A DNA stretch of 64,000 nucleotides from Artemia franciscana (lineage: Eukaryota > Arthropoda > Branchiopoda > Anostraca > Artemiidae): contig NC_088872.1 in NCBI RefSeq assembly GCF_032884065.1, positions 39,685,979-39,749,978 on the forward strand, written 5' to 3'. A model generated the notes under the pieces. That model saw only the letters and a list, made by a program, of their open reading frames with translations. It was not told the DNA's origin and made no database searches. Positions 15,732 to 26,335 of the stretch are shown here, one piece after another. Numbering within the stretch: position 1 is the first letter of the stretch; each line of letters starts with the position of its first letter. The position numbers and the translations under genes are program-made.

Positions 15732-16750
15732 TTAAATGATCCTTAAGAATCCTTTTAAAAGTCCCAAACTAGTGGCATTTCTGCACTGAAAAAGGTAGTG
15801 AATTCCACACCTGTTGACAATTGAAATCTGATCGAATGGTAGGGGTTGGTGCCTGGTGTTTTCTACAGCCGAAATCAGTTCATTAACATAAATCAAAAAT
15901 AAAATGGGACCAAGAACAGATCCCTGCGGGACGCCATAATATACTTCAAAAGTGCTCCGGAAAAGCGGATCAATTGAAATAAGCCTACCAGTAAGATATG
16001 AATCAAACCAAGAATAAGCGTTTGATCTTATACCAATATGTGATAGTTTCCAAAGAAGAATCCGATGAGTCAAGGAATCAAAAGCTTTACGAACATCCAA
16101 AAATAAAGCTGCCGGGATATGACCAGAATCTATTGCCGAATGAATGAAATTCGATAAAGCTGCGCAAGCATGCTCCGTAGACAGACTCACTCGGAATCCA
16201 AACTGGAAATCATGCAAAAAATCCTTTGCATCCAGAAAACTAAGAAGCCTGGATAGCATAGCCATATCTCAAAAATTTTGCCAAAAAAAAGATAGCATAT
16301 CTCAAAAATTTTGCTAAAAACAGATAGGAAAGAAATTGGCCTATAATTAGCAGGATCACTCCGAGAACCACCTTTATAGAGTACTATAACCTTAGCTCGC
16401 TTGAGAGATTCAGGAAAAATACCTTTCTCGAAAGACAGATTGACGAGCTTAGTCAGTGGTGACAGAATAGCAGGCAGAATGGCACGGATAACCCTTGTAG
16501 GAATTTTGTCTGGTCCTGAAGACGATGATCCTTTAAGAGCATTCACGATACGAGCTACCTCAAATTCAGAAACATAATTCAAGACCATCGACCTCAAACA
16601 TGAGGTTCCAAGAAAGGCTCTGAAATCGCAACGAGAAGTTGCAGAGCTTGCAGAGGAAGTAGTTACCTTTCCTATATTAGCAAAATAAGAGGTAAGCTCT
16701 AGCTGAACATCTACATCTCCTTGGACGGTTTTACTATCGATTTTCAGCAT
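15732..16750 (-). pseudogene. LINE reverse transcriptase, broken and lacking YADD
   Basis: Two overlapping frames (16750-16187 and 16265-15732) carry RT blocks in order. They are IVLYKGGSRSDPANYRPISF, FGFRVSLSTEHA, FLDVRKAFDSL with the motif A aspartate, and VPQGSVLGPILFLIYVNEL (motif B). The frame change coincides with a short imperfect duplication of the SKIFEI coding segment around 16255-16315. Directly after motif B the chain jumps to what looks like a LINE C-terminus (PLPFDQISIVNRCGIHYLF). Motif C (Y/FADD) and the thumb region are missing, which points to an internal deletion. The copy is catalytically dead. Confidence 0.82.
16255..16315. repeat. Short tandem duplication in LINE RT
   Basis: 'atctcaaaaattttgc' occurs twice, with 'gatagcata' before each copy. 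The duplication shifts the RT reading frame. Confidence 0.8.
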
Positions 16751-16844
16751 TGATGGAACTGAAGGCAGAGGGGGAGTAGGTCTAAGAACTGAATTAATTA
16801 AATACCATGTCTTCCTTACATCCTTCCCACATTCACAAAATTTT

Positions 16845-17129
16845 CTATGATAATACTGAGACTGCCTTCCGACACAGAGAATTAAATATATTCCTATAGG
16901 CCTTGAATCGTTCGCGATGAGCTAAAGATGATGAAGCCTTGTAAAGCTTCCACAAATAATTTTTCCTTTTCCAGCTTTTATGGAGACCTGGAGTCATCCA
17001 TGGATTCAGGGGTGCTATCCTTTTCGAAGTATGGGGCGCGGGACCCCGATTGCAAATTTCCAGGATTCCTTCTTTAACTAAATCATATAAGGAATCAAAA
17101 GAGTGGTTAAAATCTGAATCAGAAACCAA
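16845..17129 (-). pseudogene. LINE ORF2 linker between endonuclease and RT
   Basis: This fragment carries the typical inter-domain segment of jockey/CR1-type ORF2 proteins: APLNPWMTPGLHKSWKRKNY, then WKLYK and a basic helix with RFKAYRNIFNSLCRKA. The frame breaks on both sides: near 17200 it must shift to join the endonuclease, and near 16860 to join the RT (the continuation reads QYYHRKFCECGKDVRKTW). Confidence 0.7.
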
Positions 17130-17170
17130 ACTACCCCATGGTACATCAGCCAGACAAGAATTAAGTAGAC

Positions 17171-18069
17171 TTAGCTCAGTATCACCATAACGGAAAAATG
17201 GGAGATTATAAATGGTGATGCTATGCTCTTATATCGGGAAACAGCGGGAAAATGATCAGAAATACCACTAACCAGTACCAAATCATCTAAGACATCTAGT
17301 GACGAAAAAATATTATCGATAAGAGACGCTTGTGTTTCTGTAACTCGGATTGGTATACAAACTGAAGGTAGAGTTCCCGAAGAGAGCATCATTGACAAAA
17401 ATCAATAGCTGAAGCAGAATTTTGATCCAGCAGGTTGAGGTTAAAATCACCCATAAGGATTAGTTCATAGGGATGTTTTTGGACTGAGTCCAAAACTTCT
17501 TCCAGAATTTTCAAAAACGAAGGAATAGATCCACTGGGGGACCTATAAACCAAACCCACAACTAAATACTTACGCATTGATTTAATCTCAATAAATAGGG
17601 ATTCAAAGACTCCTTCCTCATTTCTGGTCAAATCATTTCGGACATTATATGCAAGACGATCAACAATATAAAGCATAAGGCCACATCTCGCCATCTGTTT
17701 CCTATTCAGCCTCTCCATCCTATATCCTTGAATATCTAAAAGGACATCCTTTTTTGAATCCAGGAAAGTTTCACATAATCCTATAACATCAGGAGTTCCA
17801 ACACTAACGATCCGTTTCAGCTCATCAAAAGACAAGCAGAGTCCCTGAATGTTCAGATGAAACACAGAGAAAATATCATCTCGTTTAGAGGAGGCAGAAC
17901 CATTTAATTGCGAAACATACTTACTTTTAAAAGCCGAATTAGAATCATTATTCATCTGATTTTTACTTCCAATTGAATTATTAATAATATTTTCAATATC
18001 TAAAGGATTATTTTGTAAATCAAGTAAACGATCCCCCAAAGAGTTGATACCAGCCTGGCCACTACTCAT
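17171..18069 (-). pseudogene. LINE ORF2 endonuclease domain, frameshifted
   Basis: The frame starts at MSSGQAGINS and contains endonuclease/exonuclease/phosphatase-family motifs. These are FHLNIQGL near the start of the domain, a glutamate block (DVIGLCETFL), LVYRSPSG, and MGDFNLNLLD with its catalytic Asp and Asn. At about 17393 one extra T in a T-run shifts the frame. The continuation (SLIDNIFSS and SGISDHFPAV, including the catalytic SDH) is found in the adjacent frame, 17398-17171. This enzyme nicks target DNA to start target-primed reverse transcription. Domain identity is clear; activity is lost. Confidence 0.82.
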
Positions 18070-18669
18070 AGTAGATGGCAGTTCCGCCCCACGACCAAGC
18101 CCACCAGACCACAGGTATAAGGAAAAAATATAAGGAAAGAAGAGTAAAAAAAAATATAATCAAGGTATGGACAAATAATGATAATAAAATCAAGGTAAGA
18201 ATAAATAAGAAAAAAACAGGGAAAGAGAAGAAAAAAGAAACAAGGAAAAACTAAGAAATAAACAAATAATTAGCACTGGTAATATAAACCATTCATTCAT
18301 AAACATAATAATAATATCACCCAAACCATTATCATACATTGACCTCACGCCAAGGAGTACTCCTCCCCCATGCCTCTCCCACTGAAAAGTAAAATCACTA
18401 AAACTCACAGTAAATGGGTTTGTTCTAATACTATACTGTTGGTGCAAAAAAACAAAAACAAATAGCAATACAATAAAAAAGACACAATATTTGTTGTAGC
18501 AGAACTATTTTTATTGAACTATATTTTTATTTCACTATTACTATTTTTATTGCATCGGACAAAACTAACTCAACAAATAATTCAAGCAATACTTTTTTCT
18601 CATCAAAACACAAAAAGTGTCCGGGCTTCCACAAACTCACTAAACAAAAAAAGAAAAAAAATTATTCAG

Positions 18670-19548
18670 TCATGTAATCCAGTCCATAGAATTGCCCCGG
18701 CCATTTCCTTGCCTTCGCTGTCGTTGCGTTTGAATCAGGCTACTAGTATCTGGTGGGATTTCATCAAACAAAAACATTTCCACTGGCCCTTCCTTAAGGT
18801 GACGAATACATAGAGATGGTGGTATGGATCTCGCAATCCAAGTTTCAAAACCTGTTTTTTCACGAATACTGGTTCCTGTAGCTAAAAGTTTTTTTCGAAC
18901 TTCTCGAACAGACGGGGGAGAATCACCGGATAAAAAAACATTCTGATTGCCCATGATTGTTTTTCCACGAAGATTTCGAGCTTGTTTTGGAACTGTCATT
19001 TTCAGCTCCCTGTTCTCCATGATAACCTTTATCAGCTTTTTTTCAGGCTTAACATCAGCTATCTTGTATTTGGGTACCTCATGGATTCCAAGGCATGACG
19101 AAATTATACTATCGAAAATCGCCTTAGCGTTTACAGTATCAATCGCTGTCACGTTCCATACTAGAATATTTTTATCAGTTTCTTTACTTTCCAGCTTCAT
19201 CATTATATGCCTTAGGCTAGATAACTGCGATTTCAGTAGAGAATTTTCACCAACCAGCACAGAAATGTGGTTCTTCAAATCATTGGTTTCTACCTCAAGG
19301 CTGATCACTTTAGGCTTAATACCTTCCACCTCCAATTTCGATTCCAATACAGATTCTTCGATCTTAGAAATCCTTTGGTCTAATCCTTTAAAATTAACAT
19401 TCAGCTCATTTAACGTAGTTGAATTTTCTTTAACAGTCTGTAAAACTAGACTCAAACTATCAGCTAGTGATTTCGATGAGATTCCTTCCATAGAACTGGA
19501 TGTGAGAAAAAGCTTGTCAGATTTTTCCTTCTTCCTCTTTCCTCCCAT
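18670..19548 (-). CDS. LINE ORF1 protein, coiled coil
   Basis: The 292-residue ORF is intact from MGGKRKKEKSDK; I chose this methionine because the upstream extension is hydrophobic and unlike an ORF1. Residues about 30-130 show heptad-like spacing of Leu and Ile (SLADSLSLVLQTVK, ISKIEESVLESKLEVEG, NDLKNHISVLVGENSLLKSQ), which predicts a long coiled coil. The next part (about 130-270) is a basic region with SPPSVREVRKKLLATGTSIR and a conserved-looking tryptophan, and the end is Arg/Gln-rich (QTQRQRRQGNGRGN). In LINEs such proteins trimerise and bind the element RNA as a nucleic-acid chaperone. This is the only unbroken ORF of the element. Confidence 0.75.
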   Translation of the reverse strand: MGGKRKKEKSDKLFLTSSSMEGISSKSLADSLSLVLQTVKENSTTLNELNVNFKGLDQRISKIEESVLESKLEVEGIKPKVISLEVETNDLKNHISVLVGENSLLKSQLSSLRHIMMKLESKETDKNILVWNVTAIDTVNAKAIFDSIISSCLGIHEVPKYKIADVKPEKKLIKVIMENRELKMTVPKQARNLRGKTIMGNQNVFLSGDSPPSVREVRKKLLATGTSIREKTGFETWIARSIPPSLCIRHLKEGPVEMFLFDEIPPDTSSLIQTQRQRRQGNGRGNSMDWIT

Positions 19549-19605
19549 TATACAAAATAGTAATTGAATTCCAAGAAAAAATAGACTGTAGAAATATACT
19601 ACCAC

Positions 19606-20024
19606 GTAAAACTCCTTTAATTACTCACTTTGCGTAATATTGGCATCTGAATCTATCCAAAAAAATGTCAACAGCAAATTGACCTTGCTGAACACTAAAT
19701 GAACGGTCCGACGCAAAGTAGGAGTATTTACCTCGAATGCATTCTTGTTTTATCAAAACTTTGTGAGAGTAAATCTGGTTTAAGATGTTCACTGAATGAA
19801 TGCTATATGTGAACTGATGTTTTTTTATGTAAGAAACTGTTGAATTTGTCTGGCTTTGATTAAAGTTTAAACACAATTCAGCGTTAGTAGTGTCTATAAG
19901 GGAGTGGTAGTCACCTTCAGTCCTTGTTTTACTGAAACTGCTATTTTCAGCTAATGCACTCCAGTCTTGTGCGTTTAAGCTGATAAATTTAAGTGATATG
20001 ATAAAAAAAATATTATCCTATTTT
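19606..20024. other. Probable LINE 5' region and spacer
   Basis: Directly upstream of LINE ORF1 on the minus strand. Part may be the element's 5' UTR, but no boundary is visible. Confidence 0.35.
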
Positions 20025-22495
20025 TATGGCACTTGGTATTAACCAAGTGACATATAGCAATCGCAAATTCTGTCGGTCTGTCGGTCTGTCTGTCGGTCCT
20101 GGTTTTGCTACTTTAGGCACTTCCAGGTAAGCTAGGACGATGAAATTTGGCAAGCGTATCAGGGACCTGACCAGATTAAATTAGAAATAGTCGTTTTCCC
20201 GATTTGACCATCTGGGGGGGAGTGAGGGCCGGTTAATTTGGAAAAAATAGAAAAAATGAAGTATTTTTAACTTATGAGCGGGTGATGGGATCTTAATGAA
20301 ATTTGATGTTTGGAATGATATTGTGTCTCAGAGCTCTTATTTTAAATCCCGACCGGATCTGATGACATTGGGAGGAGTTGGAGGGGAGAAACCTAAAATC
20401 TTGGAAAACACTTAGAGTGGAGGGATCGGGATGAAACTTGATGGGAAAAATAAGCACAAGTCTCAGATACATGATTAACATAATCGGAACGGATCCGCTT
20501 TCTTTGGGGTAGTTGGGAGGGGGGGGGGGGTAATTCTGAAAAATTAGAAAAAAGAGGTATTTTTAACTTACGAACGGGTGATCGGATCTCAATGAAATTT
20601 TATGTTTAGAAGGATATCGTGTCTTAGAGCTCTTATTTTAAATCTCGACCAGATCTGATGACATTGGGGGGGATTTGGGAGGGGGAAACCTAAAACTTGA
20701 AAAAAGCTTAGAGTGGAGGGATCGGGATGAAACTTGGTGGGAAAAATAAACACAAGTCCTAGATACATGATTGACGTAAACGGAACGGATCCGCTCTCTT
20801 TGAGGTAGTTGGGGGGGTATTTCTGAAATTAGAAAAAATGAGGTATTTATAACTTACGAACGGGTGATCGGATCTCAATGAAATTTGATATTTAGAAGGA
20901 TATCGTGTCTCAGAGCTCTTATTTTAAATCCCGACCGGATCTGGTGACATTGGGGGGGGAGTTGGGAGGGGGAAACCTAAAACCTGGGAAACACTTAGAG
21001 TGAGGGGATCGGGATGAAACTTGGTGGAAAAAATAAGCACAAGTCCTAGATACATGATTGACATAACCGGAACGGATCCGCTCTCTTTGGGGTAGTTGGG
21101 GGAGGGGTTAATTCTGAAAAATTAGAAAAAATGAGGTATTTTTAACTTACGAATCGGATCTCAATGAAATTGATATTTAGAAGGATATCGTGTCTCAAAG
21201 CTCTTATTTTAAATCCTGACCGGATCTGCTCACATTGGGGGAAGTTTGGAGTGGGGGAACCTAAAATCATGGAAAAAGCTTAGATTGGAGGGATCGGGAT
21301 GAAACTTGGTGGGAAAAATAAGTAGAAGTCTTACATACATGATTTACATAATTGGAACGGATCTGCTCTATTGGGGGGGGGGGGGTTAATTCTGCAAAAA
21401 GAAAAAATTACGTATTTTTAACTTACGAAGGAGTGATCGGATCTTCATGAAACTTCATATTTAGAAGAACCTCGTAACTCAGATCTCTTATTTTAAATCA
21501 CAACCGGATCAAGCGTAATTGGGGGGGGGGGCAGTTGGGGGGACTTGAAATCTTAGAAAATACTTAAAGCAGTGAGATCAGGATGAAACTGGATGGGAAG
21601 AATAGAAACCTGTCTAATATACGTGACTGACATAACCGGACCGGATCTGCTCTCTTTGGTGGAATTGGGGGGGGAGGTAATTTTGAAAATTGAGTTATTT
21701 GTAACCTACGAAAGGGTGACCAGATCTTAATGAGATTTGATATTTAGAAGGATCTTGTGCTTTAAAGTTCTAATTTTAAATTCCGACCAGATCCTGTGAC
21801 ATTGGGGGGAGTTGGAGGGGGAAACCGGAATTCTTGGAAAACGTGAAAATTGGGGTATTTTTATCTTACGAATAGATGATCGGATCTTAATGAATTTGAT
21901 TTTTAGAAGGGATTCATGTCTCAGAGCTCTTTTTTCAAATCCTGACCAGATCTTTTGACATTGCGGGGAGTTGGAGGGGGAAATCTTGGAAAAACACTTG
22001 GAGTGGAGGAATCGGGATGAAGCTTGGTGGATAGAATAAAAAAATGTCCTTGATACGTGATTGACAGAATCGTACTGGATTCACTCTCTTTGGAGGAGTT
22101 GGGGGGAGGGGTTCAGTGATTTGGCGAGTTTGGTGCTTCTGGACGTGCTAGGACGATGAAAATTGGTAGGCGTGTCAGGGAGCTGCACAATTTGACTTGA
22201 TAAAGTCGTTTTCCCAGATTCGACCATCTAGGGGGCTAAAGGGAGAGGAAAAATTAGAAAAAATTAGGTATTTGTAACTTACGAGTGGGTGATCGGATCT
22301 TAATGAATTTTGATATTTAGAAGGACATCGTGACTCAGAACTCTTATTTTAAATCCTGACCGGCATTAAGCCTCTTATTCCTTTTTAAATCAATCTATTG
22401 ATTCATAGAATTTTGTTAGAGCTCATACCATATGATCTCTTGGCTCTCGGCTCTTCTTGCCTCGTCACAAGTGCCATATGAGATCTTAGCTCTTG
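20025..22495 (+). mobile_element. 2.4-kb tandem-unit element, copy 1
   Basis: The element begins with TTTTTATGG and the perfect hairpin CACTTGGTATTAACCAAGTG (20030-20049). Next come a GTCTGTCG-rich tract (20070-20098) and 'cttccaggtaagctaggacg'. About seven internal units of roughly 290 bases follow (about 20277-22360), each with 'atcggatctcaatgaaattt', 'ctcttattttaaatcc', 'gaccggatctg', a G-rich tract and 'ggatcgggatgaaact'. The right end is an AATCAAT/ATTGATT palindrome and two CCATATGA-TCTCTT sub-repeats. The inverted copy is at 33866-36350. No ORF of note is present. Confidence 0.8.
20277..22360. repeat. About seven units of roughly 290 bp
   Basis: The anchor 'gatcggatct(c/t)aatgaaat' recurs near 20287, 20581, 20870, 21150, 21436, 21720, 21879 and 22290. 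Most spacings are 270-295 bases; one unit is shortened and one lengthened. G-runs of 5-12 bases sit at the same place in each unit. Confidence 0.75.
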
Positions 22496-23626
22496 TTTGG
22501 AGGGGTACTGGGAGGATGAAGGGGGCAAAATCCTTTTGAATAGGGGATTTAATTTTGATATAACCAAATTCACACTTGAAACGAACTAAAAAGTTAAAAT
22601 TTGTAATTAAGATAGTTAAATTTGGAATTTTGTTATGCAAATACTAATAAATTCATTTATATTTTGACTTCAAATGGATGAAAAACACAAATGCCATGCA
22701 AAGAAAAAGAAAAAAAACAAAACAAAAGGAACTCACACAAGATAAACTATAGTCGTTACAGTTTTAACAACATAGTTTTACATAAACATTTCCACTCTTA
22801 TCCCATGATTCATGAATTTCTTAGCCTTGGGGAGAGGAAGAATCGTTTAGAGACAAGAGAGGATGATTGCAGACCTTCCACAATAACAGATGGTAGTGCT
22901 AATGGTAAATGTGAAGTGATAAAAAATTATCTTTTTTAATAGTTGGTAAATGTAGGTTCAGGTTGTTCAAAATATACTTAAGTAGGGTGGTGACCTACTG
23001 GCCTGTACCCCTCCCTCTGATATCTCAAAATTCTAACGTTTTCTCCTGTAATGTTTGATGTAACTTGCTTGTATTTGCGTTATAAACCGTACTCCCTCCA
23101 AAGTATTGGGTCCTCCCGAAATAAAACTCTTTGTACGTGCCTGCTAATGCTCTTTTAATAAAATAAATAAGCCACACGAATGACTAGATTATTCCAAGCC
23201 TGAACCGTTATTATTTTTTTTCTCAGAAACCTTAGATTTGACATCATGCAATGAAACCACATTAAAACAGTGACTTAATGCTTATTAGTCAACCTTCTCT
23301 AGCAATTGGACTTCTTCATAATTAGGAATTCCAATCTCAAAGCGATCAAATGATGTCCGCTATAATGGAGATCATTATTCATCATTCACGCTTTTCTCGC
23401 TTTTCTTCTATGGTCAATCAAAACATAGCATTGTTCTTACAGAGGATAACAAAAAAAGGGTTATTCTTCAGTATGAATCAGTAATTGTTGTAATTACGGT
23501 AATTTATTTTGGAGTCACTAGCAATAATTTTTAGATAAATAAGTGGGCCTCTTTAACTGAATGTAATGTCTTAACTGTTTTGCTTGAAACACAACTGAAT
23601 AGTACAAGTTAGCAGTCTTTACCCCC
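22496..23626. other. Intronic, nothing recognised
   Basis: AT-rich sequence after the end of the 2.4-kb element. Open frames are short and lack support. Confidence 0.4.
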
Positions 23627-23690
23627 CCTCTCTCTCTCTCTATTTCTCTCTCTCTCTCTCTCTTTCTTTCTCTCTTTCTACCTATCTCCC
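23627..23690. repeat. (CT)n-rich tract
   Basis: Imperfect CT dinucleotides with TTTC and ATTT interruptions. Confidence 0.85.
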
Positions 23691-24097
23691 CCTCTCTTTG
23701 AAACACTAGAGGAACCAGTGTTTCCACAAACTCCGTTTTTTTGTTGTTTTTTTTGGAGGGGGGAGTCCTCAAATTTCCAGAAATTAAATTGGGCTCCTCA
23801 AAATATTCCCAAAAATTATCGTTTATAAATGCTGGAACGTTAGCACAAAAATATAAATCCGGAATTTTTGTCAACTTAAACGAAAAAATACAGGATAGCC
23901 CACTATTGCTTTTTTAAGAGTTACAAACGATGTAATTTAGATGTTTTAGAGCCACAAACCATGAATAAAGCTTAAAGGTTTCCTTAATTACCGTTCATAT
24001 TATTCTTGCTGTAAGGGAACCCAACGTATCCTCACAAGATGCATTTTGAAGGCCAAATAAGTCGCACATACACTTCACAAAAATTACAAGATAGTGA

Positions 24098-24099
<2 letters not shown>

Positions 24100-24177
<78 letters not shown>
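24100..24177. repeat. A78 homopolymer
   Basis: Seventy-eight consecutive A on the plus strand, adjoining copy C of the hairpin-ended repeat. It may be a retroposition tail or an assembly artefact. Confidence 0.9.
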
Positions 24178-24180
<3 letters not shown>

Positions 24181-24239
24181 GGGAGCGTGAAGGTAAAATA
24201 GTAGTCGAACTCTTGCATAGTGGGAGGTTGAAGGAGAGG

Positions 24240-24996
24240 CGGCGATCCCCTCATATACGGAACACACTCTGTTCGTTCTAAATTTTAGAGCCACTGTTTA
24301 CTCACATTTGAAAAAAAAAACTTTATTTTGTTTTATTTTAATTTCTGTTCTTATTTAGTGTGATACTCAGGGTTACCTAAATATGAGGGAGGGAGGCTGT
24401 AGCCCATACTTTTTGCGCTACATCTCACTTTTGTATAATGATACTTCCAGAATAATGAACCATTTAGGTGTGTTTGCTTTACACAATAAAAGGAGGGGGC
24501 CTAGGTGCCCTCCAATTTTTTGGTCACTTAAAATGGCACTAGAACTTTCTATTTTCGTAAGAATGAGCCCTCCCGTGACATTCTAGGACATTGTAGGACA
24601 TTCTAGGGAAAAAACAAACAAAAAAAACAAATAAACACGCACCCGTGATTGGTCTTCTGGCAAAAAATACTAAGTTCCACACTTTTGTAGATAGGAGCTT
24701 GAAACTTCTACATTAGGGTTCTCTGATACGCTGAATGCGATGGTGTGACTTTCGTTAAGATCCTTTAACTTTTAAGGGGTGTTTCCCCCTATTTTCCAAA
24801 ACACGGCAAATTTTCTCAGGCTCGTAACTTTTGATCAGTAAAACTAAATTTAATAAAAACTTATATATTTAAAATCAGCATAAGAATCTGATTATTTTGA
24901 TGTATGTGTTAGTATCAAAATCCGGGTTTTTAGAGTTTCGTTTACTATTGTGCCGGATCGCTCCTTACTACAGTTCGTTACCACAAACTGTTCGAA
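24240..24996 (-). mobile_element. Hairpin-ended repeat, copy C (minus, truncated)
   Basis: Read on the minus strand it begins TCGAACAG with the hairpin CAGTTTGTGGTAACGAACTG (24990-24971, one G-T wobble). The core comes next, followed by the same block order as copies A and B down to about 24240. There it meets the 78-base A-run. Short open frames within it are shadows. Confidence 0.7.
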
Positions 24997-25139
24997 AATT
25001 GTTGTATTGAAGCACTGCTTCTGGGGGAGGTGACCTCTTTTGTTCCTCGAATAGAACACTAGAAGATTAAGTTTCCGTTCAAAAGAACACTTTCCCGATA
25101 CTCTACAACCACTGGTTTGATACCATCAAAAACAAGACA

Positions 25140-25512
25140 AACATGAACGCATGAACATCCTTAGAAAAAATACGATATTTCGTATTTTTACAAATAGGAG
25201 CTCGAAAACTCTGCACACGCGTTCTCAAACACGTTGGATTATATGGTGCAGTTCTCATCGAGATCACGCCTCTATTAGGCGTACGTCTTCCATTGTACTA
25301 AAATTATTCTAAGATTTTACTAAAATAACTAATACAATTAGAACAACTTATAAAATAACTAAAATACTATATAAAAACTTATGCTTGGAAACAGCCAAAA
25401 AACTTTATTGTTCTGATATATATGTTATTTTCAATTTTATGCTTCTTAGAATTTTGGTTCCTATTCACAAGGGTCGTTCTTTAATTACCGTCTACTACTC
25501 ATGAACAGTTTG
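25140..25512 (-). repeat. Older diverged copy of the hairpin-ended repeat
   Basis: Block order and wording mirror copy C (plus-strand 'caaataggagctcgaaaact', 'gcgttctcaaacacg', 'attttggttcctattc', 'catgaacagttt') at much lower identity. It lies directly beside copy C in the same orientation, which suggests an old tandem insertion. Confidence 0.5.
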
Positions 25513-25971
25513 ACAGATCAAAAAGCATTCAATCCTACTCAAATTTCTTTTGACTGGATGCTTAAGTTCTGAGACCACGATTTAAGGAGATCTTTTTATA
25601 TTCCTAACACGTGTTTCTACATCTAATTTTTATACAAATTTTGAGTCTAAAAGTTTATTTGAGAATTTTTATACCTTAGATTTGATGACCTTTAGTTTTG
25701 GAAATCCTGGTGCTTTTTGACTATATTCTTGCTCTAGGCATCAAAGAAATTCCAGAGATATCAAGTTCATTTGTTAGGTATAAACGTTTTTTAGGCTATA
25801 TTATGGGTTGTCAATTTACTTGTTCGGTATATCGAACTGCAATTGAAAAAAAAAAAAAATGAAATCACTACCTACAGATAAAAGTAGCCAAATCCATGGT
25901 CGAAAAGATTTTGCTGTCGCAAATATGAAAAAAGAAACTTAACGCTTTCTCAGCAAAAATAAATAGCTCAC
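25513..25971. other. Start of intron 1
   Basis: Follows the GTGAGC donor on the minus strand; contains one A13 run near 25846. No other signal. Confidence 0.45.
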
Positions 25972-26335
25972 CTCAAACCCTTTTTGCTTTGATTCACTGG
26001 AACAAGAAGATCGTTATATGGTTGGGCAAACAAATTCTTAACATCTTTTTCAGGTATTGTTATATTTGTTTGATAATATCCATTTTTATCACTGTCGTCA
26101 TTTGTTAAACCACTAAAATCCTCTTTCCCTCTAGACATCGGAGTTTGGGGTGGTGAAGGTGAGGCCGTATTAGCGTCCGAACTGTCCTCACTTGTTCCGA
26201 TCAGATTGGATTCTGAGTCATGACTTCGAACACTTTCGCTACAATTGTGGCTTGTGTTGTCACTGCTATCAACATGAGGCTTTGAATCCAACGAAGACAT
26301 GTTCGAAGATTCCGTGTTAATGCTGTCATTCATTT
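25972..26335 (-). CDS. First coding exon, type II membrane protein gene
   Basis: The exon opens two bases before an ATG (26333-26331) and follows a good acceptor (tctcttgcag), so an untranslated exon probably lies further upstream. It encodes about 120 residues that are hydrophilic, acidic and rich in Ser, Asn and Asp, with a proline patch (SPSPPQTPMSRGKEDFSG). There is no signal peptide, and the segment looks like a disordered cytoplasmic tail. It ends at a consensus donor, AG|GTGAGC (intron starts at 25971), leaving two bases of a split codon. The exon at 10728-10852 supplies exactly the one base needed. The family is not recognised. The ORF, the acceptor and the donor are seen directly; membership of one gene is inferred from matching phases. 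Confidence 0.7.

Larger units (their letters stand above)
15384..19605 (-). mobile_element. Nearly full-length dead LINE, jockey/CR1-like
   Basis: Read on the minus strand, this element has a coiled-coil ORF1 (19548-18670), a spacer of about 600 bases, an ORF2 with an apurinic-type endonuclease (18069 to about 17170), a linker (to about 16750), a reverse transcriptase (about 16750-15732) and a 3' UTR. The 3' UTR ends in AATAAA (15390-15385) directly followed by a (TC)n tract. ORF2 is broken by at least three single-base frameshifts (near 17393, 17200 and 16860), a short internal duplication near 16270, and loss of the RT block with the catalytic YADD motif. The copy cannot be active by itself. 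It sits inside the large first intron of the minus-strand membrane-protein gene, in the same orientation as that gene. Confidence 0.85.

Noticed and set aside
18947..19567. 206-codon plus-strand open frame
   Set aside because: It is the antisense shadow of LINE ORF1, whose coiled-coil protein on the minus strand is far more convincing.
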